Shown: positions 26,117-34,706 of the stretch, piece after piece | Position numbering within the stretch: the stretch's first letter is position 1 | Layout of the letters: each line of letters starts with the position of its first letter | Notes under the pieces: generated by a model | The model's database searches: none | What the model saw: the letters and a program-made list of their open reading frames with translations, nothing else | Told to the model about the DNA's origin: nothing | From: an uncultured Lachnospira sp. | GTDB taxonomy: Bacteria; Bacillota; Clostridia; Lachnospirales; Lachnospiraceae | Direction of reading: 5' to 3' | Assembly (NCBI GenBank): GCA_910589305.1 | Contig: CAJUTV010000016.1 | Span: 1-60,260 of the forward strand | DNA: 60,260 bases | Translations under genes and position numbers: made by a program

Positions 26117-27519
26117 CCTTGTACCCTCCCTAATCGTCTTTTAGCCGCTTCCTGCATATCTTGTGTTACATCTTCTTCCTCTTTTTTATCGTTTTCATTC
26201 GTGTTCTGTGATTCTGGTGGTTGATTTTGCATTTGCAAATCTTTTCTTTTCTCATCAAGTGTTTGAGTACTAGCATTCCATGTACGTTCTGGCAAATGTC
26301 CTACCTGTCTAATATAATCCTCTAATCCATCATCAGGAACCAAAACACCAATGCCTGTCATATCTTTAATAAAGGCAGATACTTTTGTAATATCTGCATC
26401 TTCAATATCGCCATGTGTCATTTTAGGATATCCTGTAATACCAGAAAAATGCTGTTTATTCATATCAATTAATGCTGGAATCCCCTGACTATTAAAGGTT
26501 TCACAAATGATGTCAAGAAATGCCCCAATAGCCACAGCAAACAATTCAGTCTTATCGGAACTTAATGCCCAACTACCTGTTTTTTCATGTCCAAGAATAA
26601 TAAAATCGGCTAACACAGTCATTGCAATTCTTGTATCATAACGATTAATAATAACATTGGTATCAAACTGTCTTGTTCCTCCAGTACTAAGCAATTCCAG
26701 CCTATATCCATCTGGTAAAACAATACCTTCCATTTCATCTCTGCGGATATTTTTAACCATTCGTTCCAAACAAGCTCTGGCTGTAACATTATCTGGTATA
26801 CTTTCATCCCAGAAATCTCGGTCTTGTGGTCCATATATAACTGGAAGTCCTGCTAAATCTCGTTCAATTCCAATGCCTTCAATTTCTTGTATTCTTCGTT
26901 TAAAATACCATGAGCGATACGCATTTCTTAAAATACTTCGCCCTTCTGGATTTCCTTTTCGCTTTTTTGTTCTAAACAGTAATGCTTTTTCTATTGGAAT
27001 CGTAAACATTCCATAACTTGGAGGTGGCATTTGTGTCATACCTAACAGATTATCTTCATTGTCATACTCCCACTGATAAAGGGTATCCTGCGCTCTGATG
27101 GGTAATTTCTGCCATCCAATTAAGCCATCACTAAATTTACTTTTAGTACGCTGGTCTTTTGTATTTCCCATACGCCTCTTGTATACAATTTCATGAAAAC
27201 TCCAGCCATATGTTAAAAAAGAAAGGATTTCAGATATGGTATCAATCCATGTGTCTTGCATATCATCCATACAGCTTTTAACAAAATCTGCTGCCTCTTT
27301 ATCTTTTCCTGTTCCTCCACCTGCTTCAACATTCCAACTGCATTGTCTTATTAACATTTCAATAGCAAAAAGAATAGCGCCTACAATATCGTCATTTTCA
27401 GACATTTCATTGTAAACCGCTATTCCTCTTTTTCCTCGAAGCTCTGGAAGGAACTCTTCATAGATAACTCCTCCAAACTGTCGTTGACCGATTCGACCAA
27501 GTTCTTTGCTCAATGCCAA
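26113..27519 (-). CDS. Portal protein (DUF935, Mu gp29-like)
   Basis: A 468-aa protein with a TTG start behind GAGGTGAGAGGAT. It matches the DUF935 portal family (NDDIVGAILFAIEMLIRQCSW, then LTYGWSFHEIVYKRR). It ends in a charged tail (NTNENDKKEEEDVTQDM). It overlaps the MuF gene by 4 nt (ATGA), so expression is coupled. It forms the portal ring for DNA passage. Confidence 0.88.
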   Translation of the reverse strand: MALSKELGRIGQRQFGGVIYEEFLPELRGKRGIAVYNEMSENDDIVGAILFAIEMLIRQCSWNVEAGGGTGKDKEAADFVKSCMDDMQDTWIDTISEILSFLTYGWSFHEIVYKRRMGNTKDQRTKSKFSDGLIGWQKLPIRAQDTLYQWEYDNEDNLLGMTQMPPPSYGMFTIPIEKALLFRTKKRKGNPEGRSILRNAYRSWYFKRRIQEIEGIGIERDLAGLPVIYGPQDRDFWDESIPDNVTARACLERMVKNIRRDEMEGIVLPDGYRLELLSTGGTRQFDTNVIINRYDTRIAMTVLADFIILGHEKTGSWALSSDKTELFAVAIGAFLDIICETFNSQGIPALIDMNKQHFSGITGYPKMTHGDIEDADITKVSAFIKDMTGIGVLVPDDGLEDYIRQVGHLPERTWNASTQTLDEKRKDLQMQNQPPESQNTNENDKKEEEDVTQDMQEAAKRRLGRVQG

Positions 27520-27525
27520 ATCCTC

Positions 27526-28959
27526 TCACCTCCAATAACTATTTTTACTCAAATTATCATTAATAGGTGGCATAGAATATGTAGCTCCGTTTTCAATCTC
27601 ATTAAAAGCAGAACTACTTGCGTCCACCATATCTTTAAACTTTGATTCTGGGAAACTTTCTAACTGATTAAAATACATCTCATTCCAATCAGCAATTAAT
27701 ACATCAACATTTCCAGCTTGCCATTGTGCTGCCAAAGGTTCTGCTCTTGATTGTTTACTGCCACTTTCAGGAATTGCCTTAACTAGATAACCAGCAAGCA
27801 TTTTAATATAACTTTGTGCCTGTTCTTTTCCAGCTTGACCGGGGTCTTGAGGTAATCGTTCTATTACTCTGCCATACTTTGCCTTATCCATCTTACAAGT
27901 AATCTGTATTAATTTTCTAACTTCGGAAGCTTTTAAACGCTTATTAATGACATCTGCAATAATATATCGCCCTTCTTTGGTTTTACCAATAAGAACACTT
28001 GCTGTATATGCTGGTTCTCCTTTCTCATCTTCGCTTGTGGCTGCCAAATCCCAGCCTCTCGCCCATAAAATAACATTTGTTGGCAAATTTTCTAGCATAT
28101 TTACTTGTGTTCTCTTATAATACAGACCTGCTGCTGGCTTAATTTTCCAGTTTCCTCTAAGCAATCTTTCTTTTTCAACTTCTGGCAATGCCAATAAATT
28201 TGCTAAATAGGTTGGATTTGCTTTCATTAATTCTTGATTATCTTGCAATGTGCTTGCTATAAATGTAACACTCTTTGGTGCAACATTCGCTTCTTCTTCC
28301 TCTAATCCATTTTCTTTAGCAAACCAAACAGCCTCTTCTTTATTATCAAACCATGAGATAATCTCACTTATATTTACCATCCAACGAATTTTTCCACTTC
28401 GTTCAGGAATCGCATAACCTGTTTCCTGATTTATCCACCAAGATATAAACTCTGCCACCCAACTATCTGCATCAGGGTTACAAGTAGCTCTTACATATGG
28501 AGCTACACCTGAATTTGAACGATTACGAGATAACATATAAAAAAACTGATATTTAGTAAAATGCGTCAGTTCATCAAAACCAATCATATCAATTTGTGTT
28601 CCCTGCCAACTCTCGCAATCATCATCATTTTCTAACTGTGCAAATGTCACTTTTGCACCTTTAGGAAATTTCCAATGTAGCTTAGGCGTTTTCAAAGACG
28701 TTGCACCTTTAATATATCGATATAACTTGCGACTAGAATCCCACAAACCACCTTGTGCTGTTACTTGTGTATAATTTTTACGAAAGATAACTGCACCATA
28801 CTCTGGATTGTTCTTATATCGTATAGGCTCCATAAGAAGTCCAAATGTTTTCCCACCTCCAGCAGCTCCACCATAAATGCAAATATCCGCAGACGTTGAT
28901 AAAAACATTTCCTGCGGTCCTTTCTGTGGCTGAATAATAATTTTATTTTTTTCCATCAT
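27526..28959 (-). CDS. xtmB: Terminase large subunit
   Basis: A 477-aa protein from the ATG at 28959. It overlaps the small subunit gene by 17 nt; the earlier in-frame ATG at 29013 is deep inside that gene. The Walker A motif GGAAGGGKT and Walker B region MIGFDELTHF mark the packaging ATPase; the C-terminal nuclease half has RAEPLAAQWQAGNVDVLIADW. It packages DNA into the prohead. The upstream in-frame extension is not supported by a ribosome site. Confidence 0.9.
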   Translation of the reverse strand: MMEKNKIIIQPQKGPQEMFLSTSADICIYGGAAGGGKTFGLLMEPIRYKNNPEYGAVIFRKNYTQVTAQGGLWDSSRKLYRYIKGATSLKTPKLHWKFPKGAKVTFAQLENDDDCESWQGTQIDMIGFDELTHFTKYQFFYMLSRNRSNSGVAPYVRATCNPDADSWVAEFISWWINQETGYAIPERSGKIRWMVNISEIISWFDNKEEAVWFAKENGLEEEEANVAPKSVTFIASTLQDNQELMKANPTYLANLLALPEVEKERLLRGNWKIKPAAGLYYKRTQVNMLENLPTNVILWARGWDLAATSEDEKGEPAYTASVLIGKTKEGRYIIADVINKRLKASEVRKLIQITCKMDKAKYGRVIERLPQDPGQAGKEQAQSYIKMLAGYLVKAIPESGSKQSRAEPLAAQWQAGNVDVLIADWNEMYFNQLESFPESKFKDMVDASSSAFNEIENGATYSMPPINDNLSKNSYWR

Positions 28960-29710
28960 TATCACGTCCATTATCTGGCAGATAGAAAACAACATTATCT
29001 GTATTATTTTCATCTGTATGAATATTTCTGCTTTCTTTTAACTTTTCTATCTTTAATCTTTGTTCTTCTGTTGCCAAATCCATATGGTCTGACAGCCATT
29101 TTAGTGCTTTTAAACTATCATGCAACTCAATCGACTTGGTTTTTCCTGATGCTATCTTTTTTACTAACATTCCGTCAAATTCATCTGAATTTTTCAACGT
29201 AATGTCACCATCTTTCACTTTCATATAATCATTTATATCTGCATAGGCTATATCTATATACCTTTGCACAATATCTTCTTCACTGAGCATTTCTCTATTT
29301 AAGCGATTTTTCTTAAGTCGCATAATTTCACTTTTAACACCATCATTTTCCAACAATCGATAACTGATAGAAGCGGCTGTTGCATAATCCACACCATAAG
29401 CCTTTTGATATGCTTTTGTAGCATTAAAGCAACGTACATAATAAATGCAAAAAAGCTGTTGTTTATCGGTTAGTTCTGTATTCTGCACTATTTCTTCAAT
29501 TATATCTAGTACAGTCTTTTTTTTATGTTGTGTTTTATTTGCAACGTTGCATTTATTATTTGCAACGTTGCAATCCCATTTATATCTATTCTTCCAGCTT
29601 CGTACTGTTCCTTCTGGCACACCTAATTCTTTAGCAATTTCAATTAGTTTCATCCCTGAAAGATACAACACTTTGGCTTTTTCAATCCTTGTGTCAGACT
29701 TACGAGGCAT
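28943..29710 (-). CDS. xtmA: Terminase small subunit
   Basis: A 255-aa protein with GGTGAGGTGA before the ATG. The N-terminal helix-turn-helix (SGMKLIEIAKELGVPEGTVRSWK), then the terminase_2-type core (LTDKQQLFCIYYVRCFNATKAYQKAYG), are typical of phage terminase small subunits. It recognises DNA for packaging. It is the first gene of the late operon and is preceded by a terminator at 29740-29774. Confidence 0.88.
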   Translation of the reverse strand: MPRKSDTRIEKAKVLYLSGMKLIEIAKELGVPEGTVRSWKNRYKWDCNVANNKCNVANKTQHKKKTVLDIIEEIVQNTELTDKQQLFCIYYVRCFNATKAYQKAYGVDYATAASISYRLLENDGVKSEIMRLKKNRLNREMLSEEDIVQRYIDIAYADINDYMKVKDGDITLKNSDEFDGMLVKKIASGKTKSIELHDSLKALKWLSDHMDLATEEQRLKIEKLKESRNIHTDENNTDNVVFYLPDNGRDNDGKK

Positions 29711-29739
29711 TCACCTCACCTTCCTTTTAATTTTTATAC

Positions 29740-29774
29740 AAAAAAAGAGGAGAATAAATATATCTCCTCTTTCA
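29740..29774 (-). terminator. Terminator upstream of terminase genes
   Basis: Minus strand: stem AAAGAGGAGA / TCTCCTCTTT followed by a T-run. It lies 30 nt before the small-subunit start and after the DUF1492 gene. Transcripts from the regulator would stop here unless read through. Confidence 0.7.
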
Positions 29775-29897
29775 TAATCGTTTAATTCTTCACTAACTAT
29801 ATTAAAAACTGAATATAAACCTCATTAAGCATAGAAAATTTAAAACTCTTCTCTTGCTAATTTTTCATTTTATATTATATCACAGTTTTAAGTGTTA

Positions 29898-30341
29898 TTA
29901 GGTGCTATTAAGTGTTGACTTTAGAATTTTATCTTCAAAATCTTTCAAAGCACATCCATGCAAATGTTTTATGTAGTCATATGAAAAATCCATTTCAACA
30001 CAAATGTGCTCTAAACTCTTGTATTCAACATATCGCTTATAAAGTAACCTAATATAATCAGTATTGTTTAATTTCTGTATCTGATTTATGATTTTGTGTT
30101 TTTCATCAATAAAATTATTAATTTCTTGACTAATTTCTGCTTCAAGGTCAACAATACGACCAATCAGCTTTACAAATGAGGCTTCTCCTGAAGGACTTGT
30201 TTGTACTCTCTCTTTTGAATAATCAATACTGCCTATGCTTTTTGACTTCAAATGTAAATCATCAACTTCTTTACTTTTTTGTTTTATCACAATATCTAAT
30301 CGTTTTAACTGTTGTAAATATTCTTTTGCTTTCACAATCAA
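29898..30341 (-). CDS. DUF1492/ArpU-type phage late transcription regulator
   Basis: A 147-aa protein with a TTG start behind GAGGAG (a GTG two codons later is also possible). It has a helical N-terminus and a C-terminal sigma-4-like segment (DYIRLLYKRYVEYKSLEHICVEMDFSYDYIKHLHG), the DUF1492 layout. These proteins act as late-gene activators in phages of Firmicutes. Its location just upstream of terminase supports that role. An adjoining cluster of ACTATA repeats could be its own operator. Confidence 0.75.
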   Translation of the reverse strand: MIVKAKEYLQQLKRLDIVIKQKSKEVDDLHLKSKSIGSIDYSKERVQTSPSGEASFVKLIGRIVDLEAEISQEINNFIDEKHKIINQIQKLNNTDYIRLLYKRYVEYKSLEHICVEMDFSYDYIKHLHGCALKDFEDKILKSTLNST

Positions 30342-30424
30342 TCATCACTCCTCTTTGTGCAATGATACCATGATAAAATTTACTCGTAAATAACCCTATT
30401 TTTATAAAAAATGTCTTGTATAGC

Positions 30425-30460
30425 ACTATACAAAACTATAAAGCACTATAAAATACTATA
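30425..30460. repeat. Four ACTATA repeats at 10-bp period
   Basis: ACTATA at 30425, 30435, 30445 and 30455, each starting 10 nt after the previous one. On the minus strand each reads TATAGT, which also resembles a -10 box. The spacing of one helical turn suggests one face of DNA bound by a regulator. Confidence 0.5.
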
Positions 30461-30788
30461 TAAAATTGTAAACTTTTTATAAATTTTTTATTTGTATAAT
30501 TTTATATATTCTTACAACAAAAAATAACTTACCTTCACTCTTATAAACTTTTTCTTTTCAACCTCTTTATGTGAACTATCATTGCGATAGCCCTATTTCA
30601 AATAATAATGAATATACACATATTTGATAACTACTATTAACAAAATACTACTTTTATTCTATAATCAATCGAAAAAAACACTTGCAATACTCTTTTTATG
30701 TATATCATATAATTTTGAAGTAAATTTGAAGTAGTAACTGATTTTAAAGCTACTTAAACCGCATAAAATAAGGCTTTTATGGTTACTT

Positions 30789-30815
30789 TCAGCACTGTCA
30801 AGAGGTGAGTGCTAA
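30789..30815 (-). promoter_or_regulatory. CIRCE-like operator (HrcA site)
   Basis: Minus strand: TTAGCACTC, 9 nt, CAGTGCTGA. The first half is a perfect CIRCE half-site and the second has two mismatches. Spacer length is exactly the consensus N9. No heat-shock gene lies downstream on either strand. Confidence 0.5.
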
Positions 30816-30923
30816 AATTTTCAGAAAATTTATAAAAATCATCCAAATTAATATTTTATATAACCTTTGCTTTTTTATATATGTAAAAAAGCAGCACATT
30901 CCATAGAATGTGCTACATATATA

Positions 30924-31619
30924 TTATTTATCTATTATTTTAGCGATTTTAGAAAGTGTCCTATATCCTTCACTTCCTGCTATTTCTAATAGAGCATATT
31001 GTTTTAAAATACCTTGTAATGTTAATGATATTTGTTCAGGTGCATATGGAGTTAAAGCATCTCCATTAGTAATAGATATAAAACTCTTTCGCTTATTTTG
31101 ATAAATATTCCAAAATCTATTCATATCAATATTAGGATTAGATTGTAATTGATTGCTATATGTAGAAATAAAATTAACTTCTTTCAATGTTTCAATAATA
31201 AGTGAAACTTCTGCATTACATATGGCACTTTGTTTTACAAAAAAATAATTTTTTTGTAAATTACGCATTAGTTCTTGTTGCTCTTGTATAGAAGTAACAT
31301 ATTGATAAAATTTATTTATACTATCATAACTTTTATTATCTATTTTACGAATAAATAAGTGCTTATAATTATTCCAATGATTAACATCAATTAAAGGAAG
31401 TGATTCATAAAAGGCAGTTAAATTTACTCCTTGATTAGTTATATATGATGGAATTTCTTGTACTCGTTTTTGAAGTTCGTTTATTTGGACTATAATCAAA
31501 CAGGCAGCATCTCGTAATTTTTCTTTTTCTTGTGCTTTATATATCCATACAGCAGAAAAACCTACTAAAATCAAACCAAGATTAACCCAATTGTTTTTTT
31601 AAAATTCAATTAAATTCAT
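30924..31619 (-). pseudogene. Small membrane-anchored protein gene with nonsense codon 7
   Basis: A perfect AAGGAGATATACAT site precedes an ATG at 31619. The frame reads MNLIEF, then TAA at 31599-31601, then KNNWVNLGLILVGF and about 220 more codons. Replacing TAA by TTA (Leu) would give an ordinary N-terminal membrane anchor followed by a helical soluble domain. A TTG at 31574 could restart translation. The rest of the frame is undamaged, so loss is recent, or the stop is a sequencing error. The protein family is unknown to me; it ends near the CIRCE-like site. Confidence 0.6.
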
Positions 31620-31777
31620 ATGTATATCTCCTTAAACTATTTTTAAATATTATAAATAGTGTTTATATTATTAATTTCTATGTTATTAAACCAGTAATGT
31701 TTTCTCTCTATACCACTTTATATTTTTTAATTTAAAATAATACTTAAATTACAGTGATGACCAAATTTTTCCTAATT

Positions 31778-33247
31778 TTATAAAGAAAAATAATCTTTAA
31801 GTTTTTCAACTAAACATTTTCTTAATTCTCCATAAGTATTAAATCTTAATTGGTCATACATTGAAAGATTTGAACCTATATCATTAGATGGTTCTATGCC
31901 ATCACGAATATGATATAATAATAAAATCTTTTTTCCTCTTCCTTGCGCATAACCTATTTCATGATGCACATTTTTATTTCCATATGATAAATCTGCAATA
32001 AATAAATCACAATTATTAATCCCCTCCATTATTCTTTTAGTTATACTGTCAGAATATCCATCTTTATGTTTATCAACCTTAATAATCTCAATCTTCTCAT
32101 TATAATTCTTTGATAAAATTTCCTTTACATCTTCAACCTCTTTATATGTATCTTCCGTTTTTTTATTAAACCACATTGACATGAAAATTTTTTTAGTAGA
32201 ATTATTGTAAATCTTATCATAAATATCAATCACATCACAAATATGCAATTCTGCAATATCCATAAGGTGATTCTTTTTTACCCATTTTAAAAATTTATCT
32301 GCCTTACATTTATCAGATAATATATAATAAGTGAATGCTCCTATAATTGCTAAATTTTGTGGAATATCAACTAAGGCAGCAGAATGCAATGCCTCATTTA
32401 TTTCAGATACAGTATTTAAAATTGTATGTATACTTTCGTCATTTTTTTTGATTAATTTATGTTCTAATAAAAGTCCAACAACTTCTACAAAATATGTAAA
32501 TTTACTTTTTTCTATCAACATTTTAGCAAAAGGATAATTCGCTAAATCAATTTTTTTGATTATTTGTCTAGTCAAAAAATAATGAAATCCAAAAGAGGGG
32601 TCACTTTTTAATATTTCATCATTAAAAACTTGTTCACTCTCAATAATAACTTTCAGATTTTGTTCCATCTTCAACGGAATCTGTTTTGTATTAATATTAT
32701 AAAAAATAGCTCTACAAAATTTATCTGTCTCAGTATCATCTCGAAATAATAATAAACAATAAGGTATTCTTTTGTTTGCATAAGAGGAACTTTTACTAAC
32801 AGCACTTAATCGATGATTTCCATCAATTCTAATAAATTCTTTTCCAATAATTGATGATTTATCAAACTCCATAATAATTGTTTGAATAATATCATATGCT
32901 AAATTATTATTTTGTTTTTTTACCAAATGTTTTTTTACAGTATATTTAATATTATTAATTGTTACCTTTTTTAAGACTTTTTCAGCATAGATTTCTTCAC
33001 GAAAACAGTTTATTTTATCAATATCATTCTCTGAACCTTTCATATTAACCCCTAAAATAACTTCTGGAAAAAATGTAAACTTACCATCAGATAGAAATGC
33101 TTCCATTTCACCTCTATGCCCTTCAATTAAATCTCTTTGAATATTTTTATCAGGTTTTGAAATTTCAGATAATTCCAGCATAGAAGCAAATCCTCGTACA
33201 CACAAAAAATTATCCATTGTATAATCAATAATTCCTGTTAATCTCAT
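31778..33247 (-). CDS. DGQHR-like domain fused to nucleoside-deoxyribosyltransferase/TIR-like domain
   Basis: A 489-aa protein. The N-terminal part contains a DGQHR-type motif as DGNHR (142-146) in IRIDGNHRLSAV, as in DndB/ParB-like proteins that act on DNA. The C-terminal part from ~residue 352 (KKIFMSMWF, then DLFIADLSYGNKNVHHEIGYA at 414-434, then KKILLLY) is the N-deoxyribosyltransferase/TIR-like fold seen in NAD- or nucleotide-degrading immune effectors; Glu430 is the candidate catalytic residue. Its ATG overlaps the specificity subunit's stop by 4 nt. Sensor and effector roles are inferred. Confidence 0.65.
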   Translation of the reverse strand: MRLTGIIDYTMDNFLCVRGFASMLELSEISKPDKNIQRDLIEGHRGEMEAFLSDGKFTFFPEVILGVNMKGSENDIDKINCFREEIYAEKVLKKVTINNIKYTVKKHLVKKQNNNLAYDIIQTIIMEFDKSSIIGKEFIRIDGNHRLSAVSKSSSYANKRIPYCLLLFRDDTETDKFCRAIFYNINTKQIPLKMEQNLKVIIESEQVFNDEILKSDPSFGFHYFLTRQIIKKIDLANYPFAKMLIEKSKFTYFVEVVGLLLEHKLIKKNDESIHTILNTVSEINEALHSAALVDIPQNLAIIGAFTYYILSDKCKADKFLKWVKKNHLMDIAELHICDVIDIYDKIYNNSTKKIFMSMWFNKKTEDTYKEVEDVKEILSKNYNEKIEIIKVDKHKDGYSDSITKRIMEGINNCDLFIADLSYGNKNVHHEIGYAQGRGKKILLLYHIRDGIEPSNDIGSNLSMYDQLRFNTYGELRKCLVEKLKDYFSL

Positions 33248-34617
33248 AAAGTATCTCCTAATAAAATTTTTTCAATTTGTAATTTTGCTTTTTTTACAAT
33301 CTCCTCAGCTTGCTTTTCTATATCCAAAGCCTGCTTTCTCCTCTTTGATATTTCATCTGCTATTGTCTTCTGTTTATTTTTATCTGGTAAAATTATAAAT
33401 AAATTGAAATATTCTTCCATTATTAAATTCCTAATTCCATTTGTTTGAGTTTGCATAACTTCTGTAATTTTAATATTATGTATTAACCGTAAATATTCAA
33501 ATACATAACGTGGAATCGCTTCTGTTTCATTAATAACTATTTTATGAATAAAGTTACTATATGCTAGCACTTTATTCTCCATTATCTCTTTCTCAATAAA
33601 TGCTACACGTCCAACAGGTTGATTATTGCTTCCTCCTGATTTCTCAATTAAAATATCATTAGGTGATAATTTGATTTTTTCATAAACAACTGGATTATAT
33701 TTTCGATACTTAACTCGACTATTATCAAAATTAAGGTTATATTTATTATCAAATTCAGTAGCTCTTATTGTTAAACAAGAAATTAAATTTTCATCCGTCT
33801 TTGTATCTTCTTCTCCCCAATTTCCAGAAACGCTGTCAATAAGTAAATCTTTTAAACGCTTTTTAGGAAATAACACTTTCTCAATTGATGAAAAAAGATT
33901 TTGATATTTTTTACTATATTTTTTAGGGTCAAACCTACCTCCTACAACTTTATTTGAATTTACATAAAACATTCTACTTTCAAGTGTATTTTTTTCTTCA
34001 GAAGGTATAGTAATTCCAAGTTCTTGTAATAAATAAGTATCAATGCTATCTAATAAAGATTGAGATTCTTTTTCTTTTTCTTTTTTCTTTATATATGCTT
34101 TTTTCATAATATCAGAAATATTATCATTTAAAATTATAGGAATTGAACGTAATGCTGTATAATCCAATGCAGGTCTAGTTCCTCCAGTTGAACGATGCGT
34201 AGCAAGCATTTCTCCAATATCAGAGTTCAAAAATGCAGCAATTTGTTCATTGAGTTCAGGTTTTTTTGTTTTTACAACTACAATATGTTGATTTATATTT
34301 CCTTCAAATCCTTCAGGTGCAACTGATGTTACTGCCATACGACCAACACCTGTTATTTTTATTAACAAATCACCTTGAAATACCTTGCTTCGCTTTAAAA
34401 TTCTATTATGTGTTTCTTTATTAATATACTTACAATCAGAATAATGTAATCCCTCTGGAGCTAGATTTTGTACACGCAAAAATGGAACTCCATCTGTTGA
34501 ATTAGAATAATATTTATCATGTTCTGTTATTTTAGGTGTAATGCCACCAGCCATTAATTTAATAAAATCACGTAACTTATATTTTGTCCGCTTTATAACT
34601 GCTGCTTCTAAATCCAT
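33244..34617 (-). CDS. hsdS: Restriction-modification specificity subunit (HsdS-like)
   Basis: The 457-aa frame from the ATG at 34617 has two target-recognition domains (KLRDFIKLMAGG region and KRLKDLLIDSVSGNWG region), each followed by a helical spacer (ISDIMKKAYIKKKEKEK and ISKRRKQALDIEKQAEE). Upstream the same frame is open to 34713 with no ATG, GTG or TTG; it reads INPSFDENKVFLRNWGDIENKL, matching in kind the sequence preceding the second domain. The ribosome site before 34617 is weak. The true N-terminus may lie in the methylase gene through a -1 shift (see 34713-34719). Confidence 0.8.
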   Translation of the reverse strand: MDLEAAVIKRTKYKLRDFIKLMAGGITPKITEHDKYYSNSTDGVPFLRVQNLAPEGLHYSDCKYINKETHNRILKRSKVFQGDLLIKITGVGRMAVTSVAPEGFEGNINQHIVVVKTKKPELNEQIAAFLNSDIGEMLATHRSTGGTRPALDYTALRSIPIILNDNISDIMKKAYIKKKEKEKESQSLLDSIDTYLLQELGITIPSEEKNTLESRMFYVNSNKVVGGRFDPKKYSKKYQNLFSSIEKVLFPKKRLKDLLIDSVSGNWGEEDTKTDENLISCLTIRATEFDNKYNLNFDNSRVKYRKYNPVVYEKIKLSPNDILIEKSGGSNNQPVGRVAFIEKEIMENKVLAYSNFIHKIVINETEAIPRYVFEYLRLIHNIKITEVMQTQTNGIRNLIMEEYFNLFIILPDKNKQKTIADEISKRRKQALDIEKQAEEIVKKAKLQIEKILLGDTL

Positions 34618-34706
34618 ATATATCTTTTTATAATAATTAGAATCTAATTTATTTTCAATGTCACCCCAATTTCTTAAAAAAACTTTATTTTCATCAAAAC
34701 TGGGGT

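Larger units (their letters stand above)
30342..30923. other. Non-coding 580 nt at prophage/island boundary
   Basis: No credible gene. It contains four ACTATA repeats at exact 10-bp spacing (30425-30460), a pair of TTTGAAGTA repeats (from about 30714 and 30725), a CTATC/GATAG mini-hairpin near 30590 and a CIRCE-like operator at 30789-30815. It probably holds the regulator promoter and may contain the prophage boundary. Confidence 0.5.
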
